64,000 nucleotides of DNA from JAGVSR01 sp033765145 (GTDB taxonomy: Bacteria; Pseudomonadota; Alphaproteobacteria; Rhizobiales; Hyphomicrobiaceae): contig JANRIH010000038.1 of assembly GCA_033765145.1 (NCBI GenBank), forward strand, positions 205,513-269,512, given 5' to 3'. A model generated the notes under the pieces. That model was not told the origin of the DNA. It saw only the letters and a list, made by a program, of their open reading frames with translations, and did not search any database. The position numbers were made by a program, and so were the translations under genes. Shown in pieces: positions 50,609 to 59,211 of this stretch. Position 1 is the stretch's first letter; each line of letters begins with the position of its first letter.

Positions 50609-50637
50609 AGCCGGCGGTGCAATGCCGCCGGCTTTTT
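50609..50637 (+). terminator. Intrinsic terminator after the PepSY gene
   Basis: AGCCGGCGG (50609-50617), 7-nt loop, CCGCCGGCT (50625-50633), then TTTT. A perfect 9-bp stem and a T-run. Confidence 0.9.
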
Positions 50638-50695
50638 CGATGCGGAATGTCTGAACGGCCTGAGGATCGTCCGGTCTGGAAAACGGCCAGTCCCG

Positions 50696-51661
50696 TCACC
50701 CCGCCCCACCGCCCTCTGTCGCGAGCCAGGCCCCGCAGCACGCTTTCGCCAGTTCGCGCACACGCAGAATGTAGCTCTGCCGCTCTGTGACAGAGATCAC
50801 GCCGCGCGCGTCGAGCAGGTTGAACACGTGCGAAGCTTTGATGCACTGATCGTAAGCGGGTAGCGCCATCAGGTGCTTGCCGTCCTTGCCTTTGCCAGCC
50901 TCCAACAACGCCCGGCACTCGCCTTCCGCGTCCTTGAAATGTTGGAAGAGCATCGCCGTGTTCGCGTGCTCGAAATTGTGCCGCGAATATTCGCGTTCGG
51001 ACTGCAGGAACACGTCGCCATAGCTCAGGCGGCGGGGATCGCCAGCCGTCCGCCCGTTGAAATTGAGATCGAACACACGGTCGACACCCTGCACGTACAT
51101 GGCGAGCCGCTCGAGCCCATAGGTGATCTCGCCCGCGACGGGGTTGCAGTCGAACCCGCCGACCTGCTGGAAATAGGTGAACTGCGTCACCTCCATGCCG
51201 TTGCACCACACTTCCCAGCCGAGCCCCCACGCGCCGAGCGTCGGGCTCTCCCAGTCGTCCTCGACGAAACGGATGTCGTTCTTCTTCGTGTCGATGCCGA
51301 TCGCATCAAGGCTCTGGAGATAAAGGTCGAGGATGTCCGCAGGCGACGGCTTCATGATGACTTGGAACTGATAGTAGTGCTGCAGCCGGTTCGGGTTCTC
51401 GCCATAGCGACCGTCCTTCGGCCGCCGCGAGGGCTGCACGTAGCAGGCGCTCCACGGTTTGGGCCCCAACGCGCGCAAGGTCGTGGCGGGGTGGAACGTC
51501 CCCGCGCCGACTTCCATGTCATAGGGCTGCAGCACGACACACCCCTGACGGCCCCAGAACTGCTGCAGGGTGAGGATCAGGTCCTGAAACGACGTTTTCG
51601 GCGAGAGCGCGGGGGTCTCAGTCGTTTTCTCTGTCGTTTTCTGGGCGGCTTTGGCGGTCAT
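50696..51661 (-). CDS. glyQ: Glycyl-tRNA synthetase alpha subunit
   Basis: Catalytic alpha subunit, 321 aa, class II aminoacyl-tRNA synthetase. After a Thr/Ala/Lys-rich start comes SFQDLILTLQQFWGRQGCVVLQPYDMEVGAGTFHPATTLRALGPKPW, which is fully diagnostic, with NRLQHYYQFQVIMKPSP, DDWESPTLGAWGLGWEVWCNGMEVTQFTYFQQVGG and GEITYGLERLAMYVQG. glyS lies 6.9 kb further on in the same direction. Confidence 0.97.
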   Translation of the reverse strand: MTAKAAQKTTEKTTETPALSPKTSFQDLILTLQQFWGRQGCVVLQPYDMEVGAGTFHPATTLRALGPKPWSACYVQPSRRPKDGRYGENPNRLQHYYQFQVIMKPSPADILDLYLQSLDAIGIDTKKNDIRFVEDDWESPTLGAWGLGWEVWCNGMEVTQFTYFQQVGGFDCNPVAGEITYGLERLAMYVQGVDRVFDLNFNGRTAGDPRRLSYGDVFLQSEREYSRHNFEHANTAMLFQHFKDAEGECRALLEAGKGKDGKHLMALPAYDQCIKASHVFNLLDARGVISVTERQSYILRVRELAKACCGAWLATEGGGAG

Positions 51662-51798
51662 GGAAGTCCCGGTCGCGTGCTGGTCGGTTGGCCCTGAGGG
51701 TTGCCCATTGGCGGGCGTCGGCCGGCACTATACGTATTCCCCGTGCGCCGTCATCCACGACGCGCGGCCAACGACTGACATGATTGAAGGAGGCGCTT

Positions 51799-52167
51799 GT
51801 GGATATCTTGGGCTGGCTCTGGTGGGCCGTCTCGAGCCTTCTCGCGATCGCATGGTCGATCCTGTGGTTCCTGCTCGGCGGCTGGATCTCGACGCTCGCC
51901 CAGATCGTGGTCGTGGTCGGGCTCATCTTTTTTTACAAGTACGGCTGGCAGCGTGCGCCTGCTGAGTTGGCCGCCCGCGTCGGCACCGTCGGCCGCTGGG
52001 CCTGGAATTGGCTCCGCCAGCGCGAGACGTCCGCCCCTGGAGAGCCGCGCGTGGTGGTGCGCGAGGTCGTCCGCACGGTTCGCGTCAAGGAAGTCGGCGA
52101 CATAAATTTTTCGACGTTTCTGACGCTCCTGATGCTCGTGGGGTTGGGCGTCATCTGGTTGAATTGA
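51799..52167 (+). CDS. Small membrane protein, unknown
   Basis: 122 residues from the GTG at 51799, which has a perfect AAGGAGG at 51787-51793 with good spacing; a TTG at 51784 is not favoured. Two hydrophobic segments (about 6-45, LGWLWWAVSSLLAIAWSILWFLLGGWISTLAQIVVVVGLIFFYK) and a basic-to-acidic middle (VVVREVVRTVRVKEVGDIN) precede a last hydrophobic stretch (about 108-121). Not recognised. It is divergent from glyQ. Confidence 0.7.
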   Translation: MDILGWLWWAVSSLLAIAWSILWFLLGGWISTLAQIVVVVGLIFFYKYGWQRAPAELAARVGTVGRWAWNWLRQRETSAPGEPRVVVREVVRTVRVKEVGDINFSTFLTLLMLVGLGVIWLN

Positions 52168-52289
52168 CGGTCGCGCCGCAATGGCGCCGGCCGTTCGCAG
52201 GCATTGTCCAGCAGAACAATTCATATCGGAAGGACCGCAACGTCTGCTAAGCGGGACCCGGTCAATCGGCGAAAGTGGGGGAGTAGGGA

Positions 52290-54020
52290 GTGGCCGAGGC
52301 AACGCGAAACGGCAGTGAGGCGTCGCGTGGCATTTCCGCAGAAGAGCGCCGCGTGATCGCCGCCTCGTCCGCCGGCACAGTGTTCGAATGGTACGACTTC
52401 TACCTCTACGGCGCGCTCGCTCCCATCATCGGCGCACAGTTCTTTTCTGCCTACACTGAGACGCAGCAGGCGATCTTCGCGCTGTTGACGTTTGCGGCCG
52501 GTTTTCTCGTGCGCCCGTTCGGCGCCGTCGTTTTCGGGCGCCTCGGCGATATTGTCGGCCGCAAGTACACCTTCGTCATGACGGTGGTGCTCATGGGCGT
52601 GGCGACGTTCGCCGTTGGACTTCTTCCGGGCTATGAGACACTAGGGCTTGCTGCGCCGCTCGCCTTGATCGGCCTCCGAATGCTGCAAGGCCTAGCGGCC
52701 GGAGGTGAATACGGTGGCGCGGCCATTTACGTCGCCGAGCACGCGCCACCCGGCAAGCGCGGCTTCTTTACGAGCTTCGTCAACACGACGTCCGCGCTGG
52801 CGCTTCTTCTGTCGCTGATGGTCATTCTCGTCACGCAACTGGCGATCGACGCAAGCTATCCGGCGATCACGACTTCATCAGGCGGCACGCGGACGGCATT
52901 CGAGTCCTGGGGCTGGCGCATCCCGTTCCTCCTGTCGATCGTGCTGCTCGCTATCTCGCTCTATATCCGGTTGGCGATGAATGAGAGCCCGGCATTCTTG
53001 CGCATCAAGGAAGAAGGTCGGATATCAAGCGCGCCGCTCAAGGAGGCCTTTCAGGACCGCCGCAATCTCGGAACCGGCCTTTTGGCTCTATTCGGTCTCG
53101 TCGCAGGCCAGGCAGTCGTCTGGTACACGGCGCATTTCTACACGCTCTTCTTCATGCAGAAGAGTTTGAAAGTCGATCCCTTCACGGTCAACGTCTTGCT
53201 GTCGTGGGCGATCGTCATTTCTGTGCCCTTCGTCGTCTTGTTCTCGCGACTGTCGGATCGGATCGGCCGGAAGCCCGTGATCCTCGGTGGATGCGCGCTC
53301 GCGGCGCTCACGTATTTTCCGCTCTTCGATCTTCTCGCCAGGACCGCAAATCCAGCACTCCACCGCGCCCAGGCATCGGTCTCGATCACGGTCGTCGCCG
53401 ATCCGCGCGATTGCTCTTTCCAATTCAATCCGACCGGCGCCGCGAAATTCCGCACGTCATGCGACATCGCCAAGAGCGCACTGACGGCATCCTCCGCGCG
53501 CTACGCGACCGAGGATGCACACGTCGGAACACCGGCAACGGTCCGATTTCGCGACGGCACCGTCCTCTCGCCGTCGTCCGACGACTTCGCGAAGGCATTG
53601 ACGGTGAAACTCGTGGCCGAAGGCTATCCGGGTCCCGCGCATCCCGAGACGGTCCGCATCGCCGTCGAACCCGAACGCGGCCTCGCCAATCTGTGGCAGG
53701 TCTTCGATATCGCAACGGTGCAGAAGCTCACGATCATCGCAATCATGGTTCTGATGATGCTGTGGGCGGCGATGGCCTACGGCCCGATGGCAGCAGCCCT
53801 CGTCGAACTTTTTCCGGTCCACATTCGCTACACCGCCGTCTCGCTCCCCTACCACATCGGGAACGGCTGGTTCGGCGGCCTCCTGCCGGCCACCGCCTTT
53901 GCCATGGTGGCGGCGTCGGGCGACATGTATTTCGGACTCTGGTACCCCGTCGTCGTCGCCGCCGCGACGGCGATCATTGGCTGGCTGTGGGTTCCGGAAA
54001 CCTACCGCAACACCGACTGA
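52290..54020 (+). CDS. MFS transporter, metabolite:H+ symporter (MHS) type
   Basis: 576 residues, about 100 longer than most MHS proteins. FEWYDFYLYGALAPII near the start, GRLGDIVGRKYTFV loop 2-3, GLAAGGEYGGAAIYVAEHAPPGKRGFFTSFVNTT and SDRIGRKPVILGG are typical of the MHS family (ProP/KgtP/shikimate-type). A soluble insertion (about residues 354-470, with VADPRDCSFQFNPTGAAKFRTSCDIAKSAL and Cys residues) sits between two late helices, probably in the periplasm. The substrate cannot be told; organic acids, betaines or proline are usual. Confidence 0.9.
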   Translation: MAEATRNGSEASRGISAEERRVIAASSAGTVFEWYDFYLYGALAPIIGAQFFSAYTETQQAIFALLTFAAGFLVRPFGAVVFGRLGDIVGRKYTFVMTVVLMGVATFAVGLLPGYETLGLAAPLALIGLRMLQGLAAGGEYGGAAIYVAEHAPPGKRGFFTSFVNTTSALALLLSLMVILVTQLAIDASYPAITTSSGGTRTAFESWGWRIPFLLSIVLLAISLYIRLAMNESPAFLRIKEEGRISSAPLKEAFQDRRNLGTGLLALFGLVAGQAVVWYTAHFYTLFFMQKSLKVDPFTVNVLLSWAIVISVPFVVLFSRLSDRIGRKPVILGGCALAALTYFPLFDLLARTANPALHRAQASVSITVVADPRDCSFQFNPTGAAKFRTSCDIAKSALTASSARYATEDAHVGTPATVRFRDGTVLSPSSDDFAKALTVKLVAEGYPGPAHPETVRIAVEPERGLANLWQVFDIATVQKLTIIAIMVLMMLWAAMAYGPMAAALVELFPVHIRYTAVSLPYHIGNGWFGGLLPATAFAMVAASGDMYFGLWYPVVVAAATAIIGWLWVPETYRNTD

Positions 54021-54029
54021 ACAGGGGCG

Positions 54030-54245
54030 TCAGTGCCGCGTCCGCGGTTTGTAGACGCCGCTCGCCTGGTCCCATTCGAGCTGCCCGAGATCGACCGGCT
54101 GACGCCGCGCGCCGGGCGCTTCCGTCGTCGTGTCGTGCGCATCGCGCCGATTGGCCTCGGCCTGGATCTGAAGCCCTTTCGCGATGAGCCGCACACCGGC
54201 GTAGACGCCAGCAGCAGCGGCGACGGCAAACCAGAACGGCGGCAT
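54030..54245 (-). CDS. Small single-span protein beside the S49 peptidase
   Basis: 71 residues from the ATG at 54245: PPFWFAVAAAAGVYAGVRLIAKGLQIQAEA forms one membrane helix (about 2-22), then a polar tail with VDLGQLEWDQASGVYKPR. Such short proteins often follow S49 peptidase genes in Rhizobiales. It is 17 bp downstream of the peptidase stop on the same strand. Confidence 0.7.
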   Translation of the reverse strand: MPPFWFAVAAAAGVYAGVRLIAKGLQIQAEANRRDAHDTTTEAPGARRQPVDLGQLEWDQASGVYKPRTRH

Positions 54246-54262
54246 GGCGACCTCCCGACCCG

Positions 54263-55105
54263 TCAAAGTCCGTAGCGCGACCAGAGCGCGCGCGCTTCGA
54301 GAGAAGATATCACATCGTCGGCGAAATGGTGGCGGATCGCGCCGGGCGCGTCCGCGTGTCCCGTTTCCGGCGCCCGACGGAACCAAGCCAGAATCCCCTG
54401 CTTCTCGATCGGCACGACCTTCAGCTTGACGTGGGGCCCATGAACCTCGCGCATCTTCGTTCGAACGTCTCCGATGCCGTCGACGAGGCCATATTCGAGC
54501 GCCTTGGCGCCGGTCCAGAACGCGCCCGAGAAGAGCTCCTCATCCGGTCCCTTGATCTTGCCCGCCCGCCGGTCCTTCACGACACCGATGAAGACATCGT
54601 GAATTTCGGCCAGCATATCCTTGATGCGTGCGACGTCCTCGGGCTTCTCGGGTCTGAAGGGATCGAGCACGCTCTTGCTGCGTCCGGCCGTGTAAAGTCG
54701 GTAGTCCACGCCGAGCCGATCGATGACACGATCGAGACCGAACGTAGCGTTGATGACGCCGATCGAGCCGACGATCGACGAGGGATCGGCATAGATTTCG
54801 TCTCCTGCGCACGCGATGAAGTAGCCTCCTGATGCGGCCACATCCTCGCAGAAAACGTAGACCCGCTTCTTCTTCTCGCCCGCGAGGTGCCGGATACGGG
54901 ACATGATGAGATTGGACTGCACGGGCGATCCACCGGGCGAGTTGACGACGATCGCGACCGAGGGCGTCTTCGAAAGCTCGAAGGCTCGCTCGAGTGCGCT
55001 CGCGACGCTTGCGATCGACAGCCCTGGCCTGAGCGGCGTCGCGGCTCCGATCGGACCATAGAGCCGCACGACGGGAACGATCGGCGTGCGCGTGAACGGC
55101 CACAT
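54263..55105 (-). CDS. S49 family (SppA/SohB-like) serine peptidase
   Basis: 280 residues from the ATG at 55105. Short form of the signal-peptide peptidase family: VVNSPGGSPVQSNLIMSRIRHLAGEKKKRVYVFCEDVAASGGYFIACAGDEIYADPSSIVGSIGVINATFG carries the catalytic Ser92 (ASGGYF), and the general-base Lys is probably K144 in AGRSKSVLDPFRP. It has no obvious membrane anchor, so it may be cytoplasmic or peripheral. It is followed by the 71-residue protein. Confidence 0.93.
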   Translation of the reverse strand: MWPFTRTPIVPVVRLYGPIGAATPLRPGLSIASVASALERAFELSKTPSVAIVVNSPGGSPVQSNLIMSRIRHLAGEKKKRVYVFCEDVAASGGYFIACAGDEIYADPSSIVGSIGVINATFGLDRVIDRLGVDYRLYTAGRSKSVLDPFRPEKPEDVARIKDMLAEIHDVFIGVVKDRRAGKIKGPDEELFSGAFWTGAKALEYGLVDGIGDVRTKMREVHGPHVKLKVVPIEKQGILAWFRRAPETGHADAPGAIRHHFADDVISSLEARALWSRYGL

Positions 55106-55140
55106 GCGATGATCCTTTGTGTTCGCGAGATCTTGAAAGC

Positions 55141-55956
55141 CTATGGACAGTCGTGGGCCGAATTCGGCCATTGGGCGAGATCGAGCGCCGCGCCGTCGCG
55201 GAAGATGGCTTTGGGAAGCGGCCGGAACGACTGATCGGGCCGGTGCAGCACAAGTCCCGGCAGCACTCTCGGCTCGGCCTTGCTGCCCTTGGTCCCCTGC
55301 ACGATGACGCGGATCGCGGGCTGCGTCGCATAGGAATGGATGGGAAGCACGAGGAGACCGCCGAACCGTCCCGCGAACGCCGTCATCAGTCGTCCGACCA
55401 GCGCGGCCTTGTGGATGAGCGTCGCTGTGCCGCCCGGCCTGACGATGCGGGTTAGAAACCGGACCCAGAGTTCGAGATCGTCGCTCGTCATCGCGTGGGA
55501 CTGTGACTTCAAGGGATTGGGCGCCGCCGTACCCCGCCCGATCGCATGGTAGGGCGGGTTGGCCAGCGCATGGTCGATGCTGTCGGGCACGATCTTGGGC
55601 GCGCCGGGGCTGAGCGCATTGAGCGTCAGATCTCCCGGCACGACGAACGCGCGATCGCTGAACCCGTTCACGAGGATATTTTTCCCGGCGAGCCCCGCGA
55701 GCTCGGGTTCACGTTCCACGAGATACAGCCTCGACGACGGAATGCGCGCGGCGACGCAGAGCCCGACGGTCCCGACCCCCGCGCCGCAATCGGCATACTG
55801 TGCCGGACGCTCGCCCTTTGCCGACGCCGGAGCCGCCGCAGCGAGGAGCACGGCATCGACGCCGGCGCGGTAGCCATCCGCCGGCTGGATGATCCTCAGC
55901 CGATCGCCGAGAAAGGCGTCCTCGGAGAGCTTCATGGCGGGCGCCACGGATGTCAT
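55141..55956 (-). CDS. tRNA1(Val) adenine-N6 methyltransferase-like (TrmN6)
   Basis: 271 residues from the ATG at 55956 (MTSVAPAMKLSEDAFLGDRLRIIQPADGYRAGVDAVLLAAA), the YfiC/TrmN6 N-terminus. SAM-binding ADCGAGVGTVGLCVAARIP and catalytic HALANPPYHAIG (NPPY) are intact, so the protein should methylate an adenine N6, by homology at A37 of tRNA1(Val). It overlaps the DUF2007 gene by 4 bp (ATGA). Confidence 0.9.
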   Translation of the reverse strand: MTSVAPAMKLSEDAFLGDRLRIIQPADGYRAGVDAVLLAAAAPASAKGERPAQYADCGAGVGTVGLCVAARIPSSRLYLVEREPELAGLAGKNILVNGFSDRAFVVPGDLTLNALSPGAPKIVPDSIDHALANPPYHAIGRGTAAPNPLKSQSHAMTSDDLELWVRFLTRIVRPGGTATLIHKAALVGRLMTAFAGRFGGLLVLPIHSYATQPAIRVIVQGTKGSKAEPRVLPGLVLHRPDQSFRPLPKAIFRDGAALDLAQWPNSAHDCP

Positions 55957-56201
55957 GATTGCGTCCAAGGTCTCGGCGCGGGATCGAACAGCCATTCCGA
56001 TAGACCGGCCTCGATCATGAGGGAACGGCCTTTCGGCCAGACGTCCTCGTGCACGAGCACCCGGCAAGGCAACACCCCGAGTGACCCTTCGAGAATGCTC
56101 ATGTTGCGGTCCATCAGGAACGGCTGTACGCCGGCTTCGAGAAGCAACTGTTCGACGAAACTGATCAGGACGGGGTCATTCGAGCGTAGAAGTTCCCGCA
56201 T
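55953..56201 (-). CDS. DUF2007 family protein
   Basis: 82 residues from the ATG at 56201: MRELLRSNDPVLISFVEQLLLEAGVQPFLMDRNMSILEGSLGVLPCRVLVHEDVWPKGRSLMIEAGL. This is the DUF2007 alpha/beta unit (a putative signal-transducing or PII-like small domain). It is the first gene of a coupled pair with the methyltransferase, and divergent from ispB with 175 bp between. Confidence 0.85.
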   Translation of the reverse strand: MRELLRSNDPVLISFVEQLLLEAGVQPFLMDRNMSILEGSLGVLPCRVLVHEDVWPKGRSLMIEAGLSEWLFDPAPRPWTQS

Positions 56202-56376
56202 GTCTCGCACCCCTCGACGGGTCGGCTGTTGTGCGGCAAAGTGCCCGCAAAACTGAGCCAATGCAAACCGGTATAGCGTCGTGGCGAGGAAGGAACCACT
56301 TCGGCCGGACGTATCGTCGGTTGGAACCGTAACGGCCCGACTTTCGTAGGGCCCAACAAACAGGGAAAACTGGATC

Positions 56377-57393
56377 GTGGGTGTCGTTGTTCCGCTGGAT
56401 GATGCGCGCTCCCCCTCCGAACGGATCGAGCCCCTGATGGCGCTTGTCCGCGAGGATATGGAGGCCATCAATCGGATCATTCTCGACAAGGCCGTCTCGG
56501 ACGTCGAACTCATTCCCACCCTCGCCCATCATCTGATTGCGTCGGGCGGCAAGCGGCTGCGTCCCATGTTGGCGCTGGCCTCGGCGAAGCTCTGCGGCTA
56601 CCCCGGCAGCGGACACGTCCGCACGGCGTCCGCCATCGAGTTCATGCACACCGCGACGCTGCTGCACGACGACGTCGTCGACGAGAGCGACGCGCGCCGC
56701 GGCCGCAAGACCGCGCGCATCCTCTGGGGCAACCAGGCGAGCGTGCTCGTGGGCGACTTCCTCTTGGGCCAGGCGTTCCGCATGCTCGTGGACGTCGGCT
56801 CCCTGTCGGTCCTGAAAATTCTCTCGAATGCCGCCGCCGTCATCGCCGAAGGCGAAGTGATGCAGCTGGCGGCCGCCAAGAACACTTCGACCACCGAGGA
56901 CGAATATCTCGCCATCATCAACGCGAAGACGGCTGCCCTGTTTCTCGCAGCCGCCGAAGTCGGCGCCGCACTCGCGAACCGTCCGGCGGAGGAGCAGGCG
57001 GCACTCCGCTCCTACGGCAAGAACTTGGGCCTCGCCTTCCAGCTGGTCGACGACGCGCTCGATTATTCGGGCGACAGCCAGAAGCTCGGCAAGTCCGTCG
57101 GCGACGACTTCCGCGAGGGCAAGATCACGCTGCCGCTCATTCTCTCGTTCCGCCGCGGCAACGGCGAGGAGCGCGCGTTCTGGAATCGAACGATCGTCGA
57201 GGGCGATATCCGCGACGGTGATCTCGACCACGCGATCGGCCTCATGAAGCGCCACCGCGCCATCGAGGCGACGTTCGAGCGCGCGAGGTCCTACGGCTCG
57301 ATCGCGCGCGACGCGCTCGCGATCTTCCGCGACAGCCGCGAAAAATCAGCCCTCGAAGACCTGATCGTGTTCTCGGTCAGCCGCGGACATTGA
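56377..57393 (+). CDS. ispB: Polyprenyl (octa/decaprenyl) diphosphate synthase
   Basis: Makes the long isoprenoid tail of ubiquinone from IPP. 338 residues; first Asp-rich motif DDVVDESDARRG (98-102 region) and second DDALD (225-229), with IASGGKRLRPML and LVGDFLLGQAFRM as family marks. The start is GTG. It belongs with ispH (18.6 kb) and ispE (59.5 kb) as isoprenoid genes. A hairpin about 107 bp after the stop (57500-57517) may terminate it. Chain length cannot be settled from sequence here. Confidence 0.94.
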   Translation: MGVVVPLDDARSPSERIEPLMALVREDMEAINRIILDKAVSDVELIPTLAHHLIASGGKRLRPMLALASAKLCGYPGSGHVRTASAIEFMHTATLLHDDVVDESDARRGRKTARILWGNQASVLVGDFLLGQAFRMLVDVGSLSVLKILSNAAAVIAEGEVMQLAAAKNTSTTEDEYLAIINAKTAALFLAAAEVGAALANRPAEEQAALRSYGKNLGLAFQLVDDALDYSGDSQKLGKSVGDDFREGKITLPLILSFRRGNGEERAFWNRTIVEGDIRDGDLDHAIGLMKRHRAIEATFERARSYGSIARDALAIFRDSREKSALEDLIVFSVSRGH

Positions 57394-57754
57394 GGCGGGG
57401 CGCGGAGCGTCGCTCGTTGGCCGGTCCGGTCGGTGGCTCCACCGTTCGTTGCGCAGAGACATGCGCGGCGAATGCAGAACGCGGCGCTTCACAGAGGAAT
57501 CCGGGTTTTGACCCGGAGTGTTTCTGATCAAGCGCGGAATTGACTGTGTTCGGCCGACGGCTTTGGAGAGGGAGCGGACATCCTGAGTGTCCACGACCAA
57601 GAGCGGTAGCCATCGGAGATCTCGGTCGGCTCCACTATCAGGAGCGGAAAGTTGGCGATCCGCGGCTCAGGGCCAGAAGCTGACCAGCGGAGCAACGCTG
57701 TCCACCGGACAAGTTATGGCGCTATGCGCCTAGAACCACTCTACAGCACCTTCG
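57394..57754. other. 361-bp non-coding gap after ispB
   Basis: No ORF or RNA gene seen. It includes a terminator-like hairpin (57500-57517) and otherwise mixed, non-coding-looking sequence, possibly remains of older intergenic repeats. Confidence 0.5.
57500..57522 (+). terminator. Terminator-like hairpin after ispB
   Basis: TCCGGG-TTTTGA-CCCGGA, then GTGTTT. A 6-bp stem, 107 bp past the stop. Confidence 0.45.
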
Positions 57755-58318
57755 TCAAAACGTCCGACCAAGCTCCCGCGCACGGTCGACGATGCGCGCA
57801 ACACCCTCGTCGCCCTCCATCGATCCGTACAACAGCTCTAAGCGCCGCTCGGAGATCGCGCAGTAGCCGAGTATCCCAAGATCGATTGCTGTCTCCATTG
57901 CGCTGTCGTATCCGCGCTTTACGTAATCGGCCTGTCCGTTGCCGGCAACACCGATCATGAGGACTCGCTGGTGCGGATAGGTTTTGTCGCCGTACGCCCA
58001 GCCATTGTTCCAAACCCGATCAATCCAACCCTTGAGCAAGGCGGGCATGCTCCACCACCAGACGGGAAAGACCATGACGGTTGCTTCGTTGCGCTCCACC
58101 CGCGCCATCTCGCGCCGGACGTCGGCCGAGTAGATTTTGTTCGAATCGTTCCAATCCGGCTCGTCCTGTTCTCGCAGAACAGGATCGAACCCCTCAGCGG
58201 CAAGATCTGCCCACTCGACGCTATGGCCGTTTCTCGACGCGGCCTCTGTGAATGCCTCTGCTACGGCACGGGTCAGAGATCGCTGGCGGGGATGTGCAAC
58301 GACCATAAGGATATCCAT
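57755..58318 (-). CDS. NAD(P)H:quinone-oxidoreductase-like flavodoxin-fold protein
   Basis: 187 residues from the ATG at 58318. Flavodoxin_2 family (NQO/MdaB/KefF-like): MDILMVVAHPRQRSLTRAVAEAFTEAASRNGHSVEWADLAAEGFDPVL, then VMVFPVWWWSMPALLKGWIDRVWNNGWAYG with VLMIGVAGNGQADYVKRGYDSAMETAIDLGILGYC. These flavoproteins reduce quinones or similar electrophiles by two electrons. It is encoded with a YdhR-like gene, under a divergent HxlR regulator. Confidence 0.88.
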   Translation of the reverse strand: MDILMVVAHPRQRSLTRAVAEAFTEAASRNGHSVEWADLAAEGFDPVLREQDEPDWNDSNKIYSADVRREMARVERNEATVMVFPVWWWSMPALLKGWIDRVWNNGWAYGDKTYPHQRVLMIGVAGNGQADYVKRGYDSAMETAIDLGILGYCAISERRLELLYGSMEGDEGVARIVDRARELGRTF

Positions 58319-58379
58319 GAGAGTTTCTGTCTCCACGGTTGCTCGACGTCTCTGCTTGAGGCGACGTCCGTTGACCGAA

Positions 58380-58697
58380 CTATTTATAAAATGGGGATTT
58401 CATGTCGCGACTGGCGTCTTCCACGACTGCACCGTCAAACAGCTTGACTGTGAGACTGGCGCCAGAGCCCTTGGCGAATTGGCTCAACATTCCCTCAGCA
58501 TAGGCGCGAGCGTTTTCGACGGTATCGAACTCATAGAAGCCGCCGACAGAGTGTGTTCCGATCCCGCTTAGCCACGTCTTGCTGCGCAGCCCGGGCACGG
58601 TTTGCATCATCGGGTTTGCGTTGCGCCAAATCTCAGAAGTGAACGGAGCAGAGTTCTGAAACTCCGCATAGAGAAACACCTTGCCTTGGCTTGACAC
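58380..58697 (-). CDS. YdhR-like small monooxygenase-family protein
   Basis: 105 residues: VFLYAEFQNSAPFTSEIWRNANPMMQTVPGLRSKTWLSGIGTHSVGGFYEFDTVENARAYAEGMLSQFAKGSGASLTVKLFDGAVVEDASRDMKSPFY. A ferredoxin-like alpha/beta barrel (ABM or YdhR superfamily) is indicated by PGLRSKTWL and GGFYEFDTVENARAY. Some members act on polyphenols or quinones, but the substrate here is unknown. It is transcribed ahead of the flavodoxin-fold gene (61 bp apart). Confidence 0.8.
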   Translation of the reverse strand: MSSQGKVFLYAEFQNSAPFTSEIWRNANPMMQTVPGLRSKTWLSGIGTHSVGGFYEFDTVENARAYAEGMLSQFAKGSGASLTVKLFDGAVVEDASRDMKSPFYK

Positions 58698-58753
58698 TGC
58701 CCGACCTCATTGGATCCAACTTGACGAGCCAGCTACACATTTAGGGCACCATC

Positions 58754-58780
58754 GGTAAAGTACGCACCTTTTGGTTAGAA
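58754..58780. promoter_or_regulatory. Candidate HxlR operator / promoter region
   Basis: The 94-bp divergent gap holds GGTAAAG (58754-58760) and GGTTAGA (58773-58779) as a near direct repeat 19 bp apart, around TACGCACC. The layout fits an HxlR-type operator controlling both the regulator and the YdhR/flavodoxin genes. Confidence 0.3.
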
Positions 58781-58791
58781 TTGAGGATCAC

Positions 58792-59190
58792 ATGCTTTCA
58801 CGTCCTGATCCGTGCGACGCCGAGTGCCCATCACGGGAATTGCTCGAACTGATCGGCAGCAAGTGGACGATCTTGATCATCTGCAGCCTGCAGTCCGGCC
58901 CTAAACGGACCGGCGAATTGATGCGATCTGTCGGCGGCATTTCGCAGAAGATGTTCACGCAGACGGTGCGCGCCTTGGAACACAATGGATTGGTTGATCG
59001 CGTCAGCTATCCACAGGTTCCCCCGCGAGTGGAATACCGGCTCTCGCCGCTGGGACGATCGCTGAGCAAGTTGTTGTCGAGTATGGAAGCGTGGGTCATT
59101 AAAAATTACCCGGCAGTTCGCGTCCGTCGCAATGCATCCTTTGCGAACGGCCGCAGGTCGGTTCGGCCGAGTCGCCATTGCGGCGAATAG
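58792..59190 (+). CDS. HxlR-family transcriptional regulator
   Basis: 132 residues from the ATG at 58792 (ribosome site GAGGATC); a TTG at 58771 is less likely. The HxlR winged helix is complete: CPSRELLELIGSKWTILIICSLQSGPKRTGELMRSVGGISQKMFTQTVRALEHNGLVDRVSYPQVPPRVEYRLSPLGRSLSKLLSSMEAWV. The N-terminal CDAEC contains the Cys typical of redox- or quinone-sensing members (QorR/YodB-like). Divergent from the YdhR/flavodoxin genes, it is the likely local repressor. Confidence 0.92.
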   Translation: MLSRPDPCDAECPSRELLELIGSKWTILIICSLQSGPKRTGELMRSVGGISQKMFTQTVRALEHNGLVDRVSYPQVPPRVEYRLSPLGRSLSKLLSSMEAWVIKNYPAVRVRRNASFANGRRSVRPSRHCGE

Positions 59191-59211
59191 GAGCCGCAAC
59201 TCCGGTGAGGT

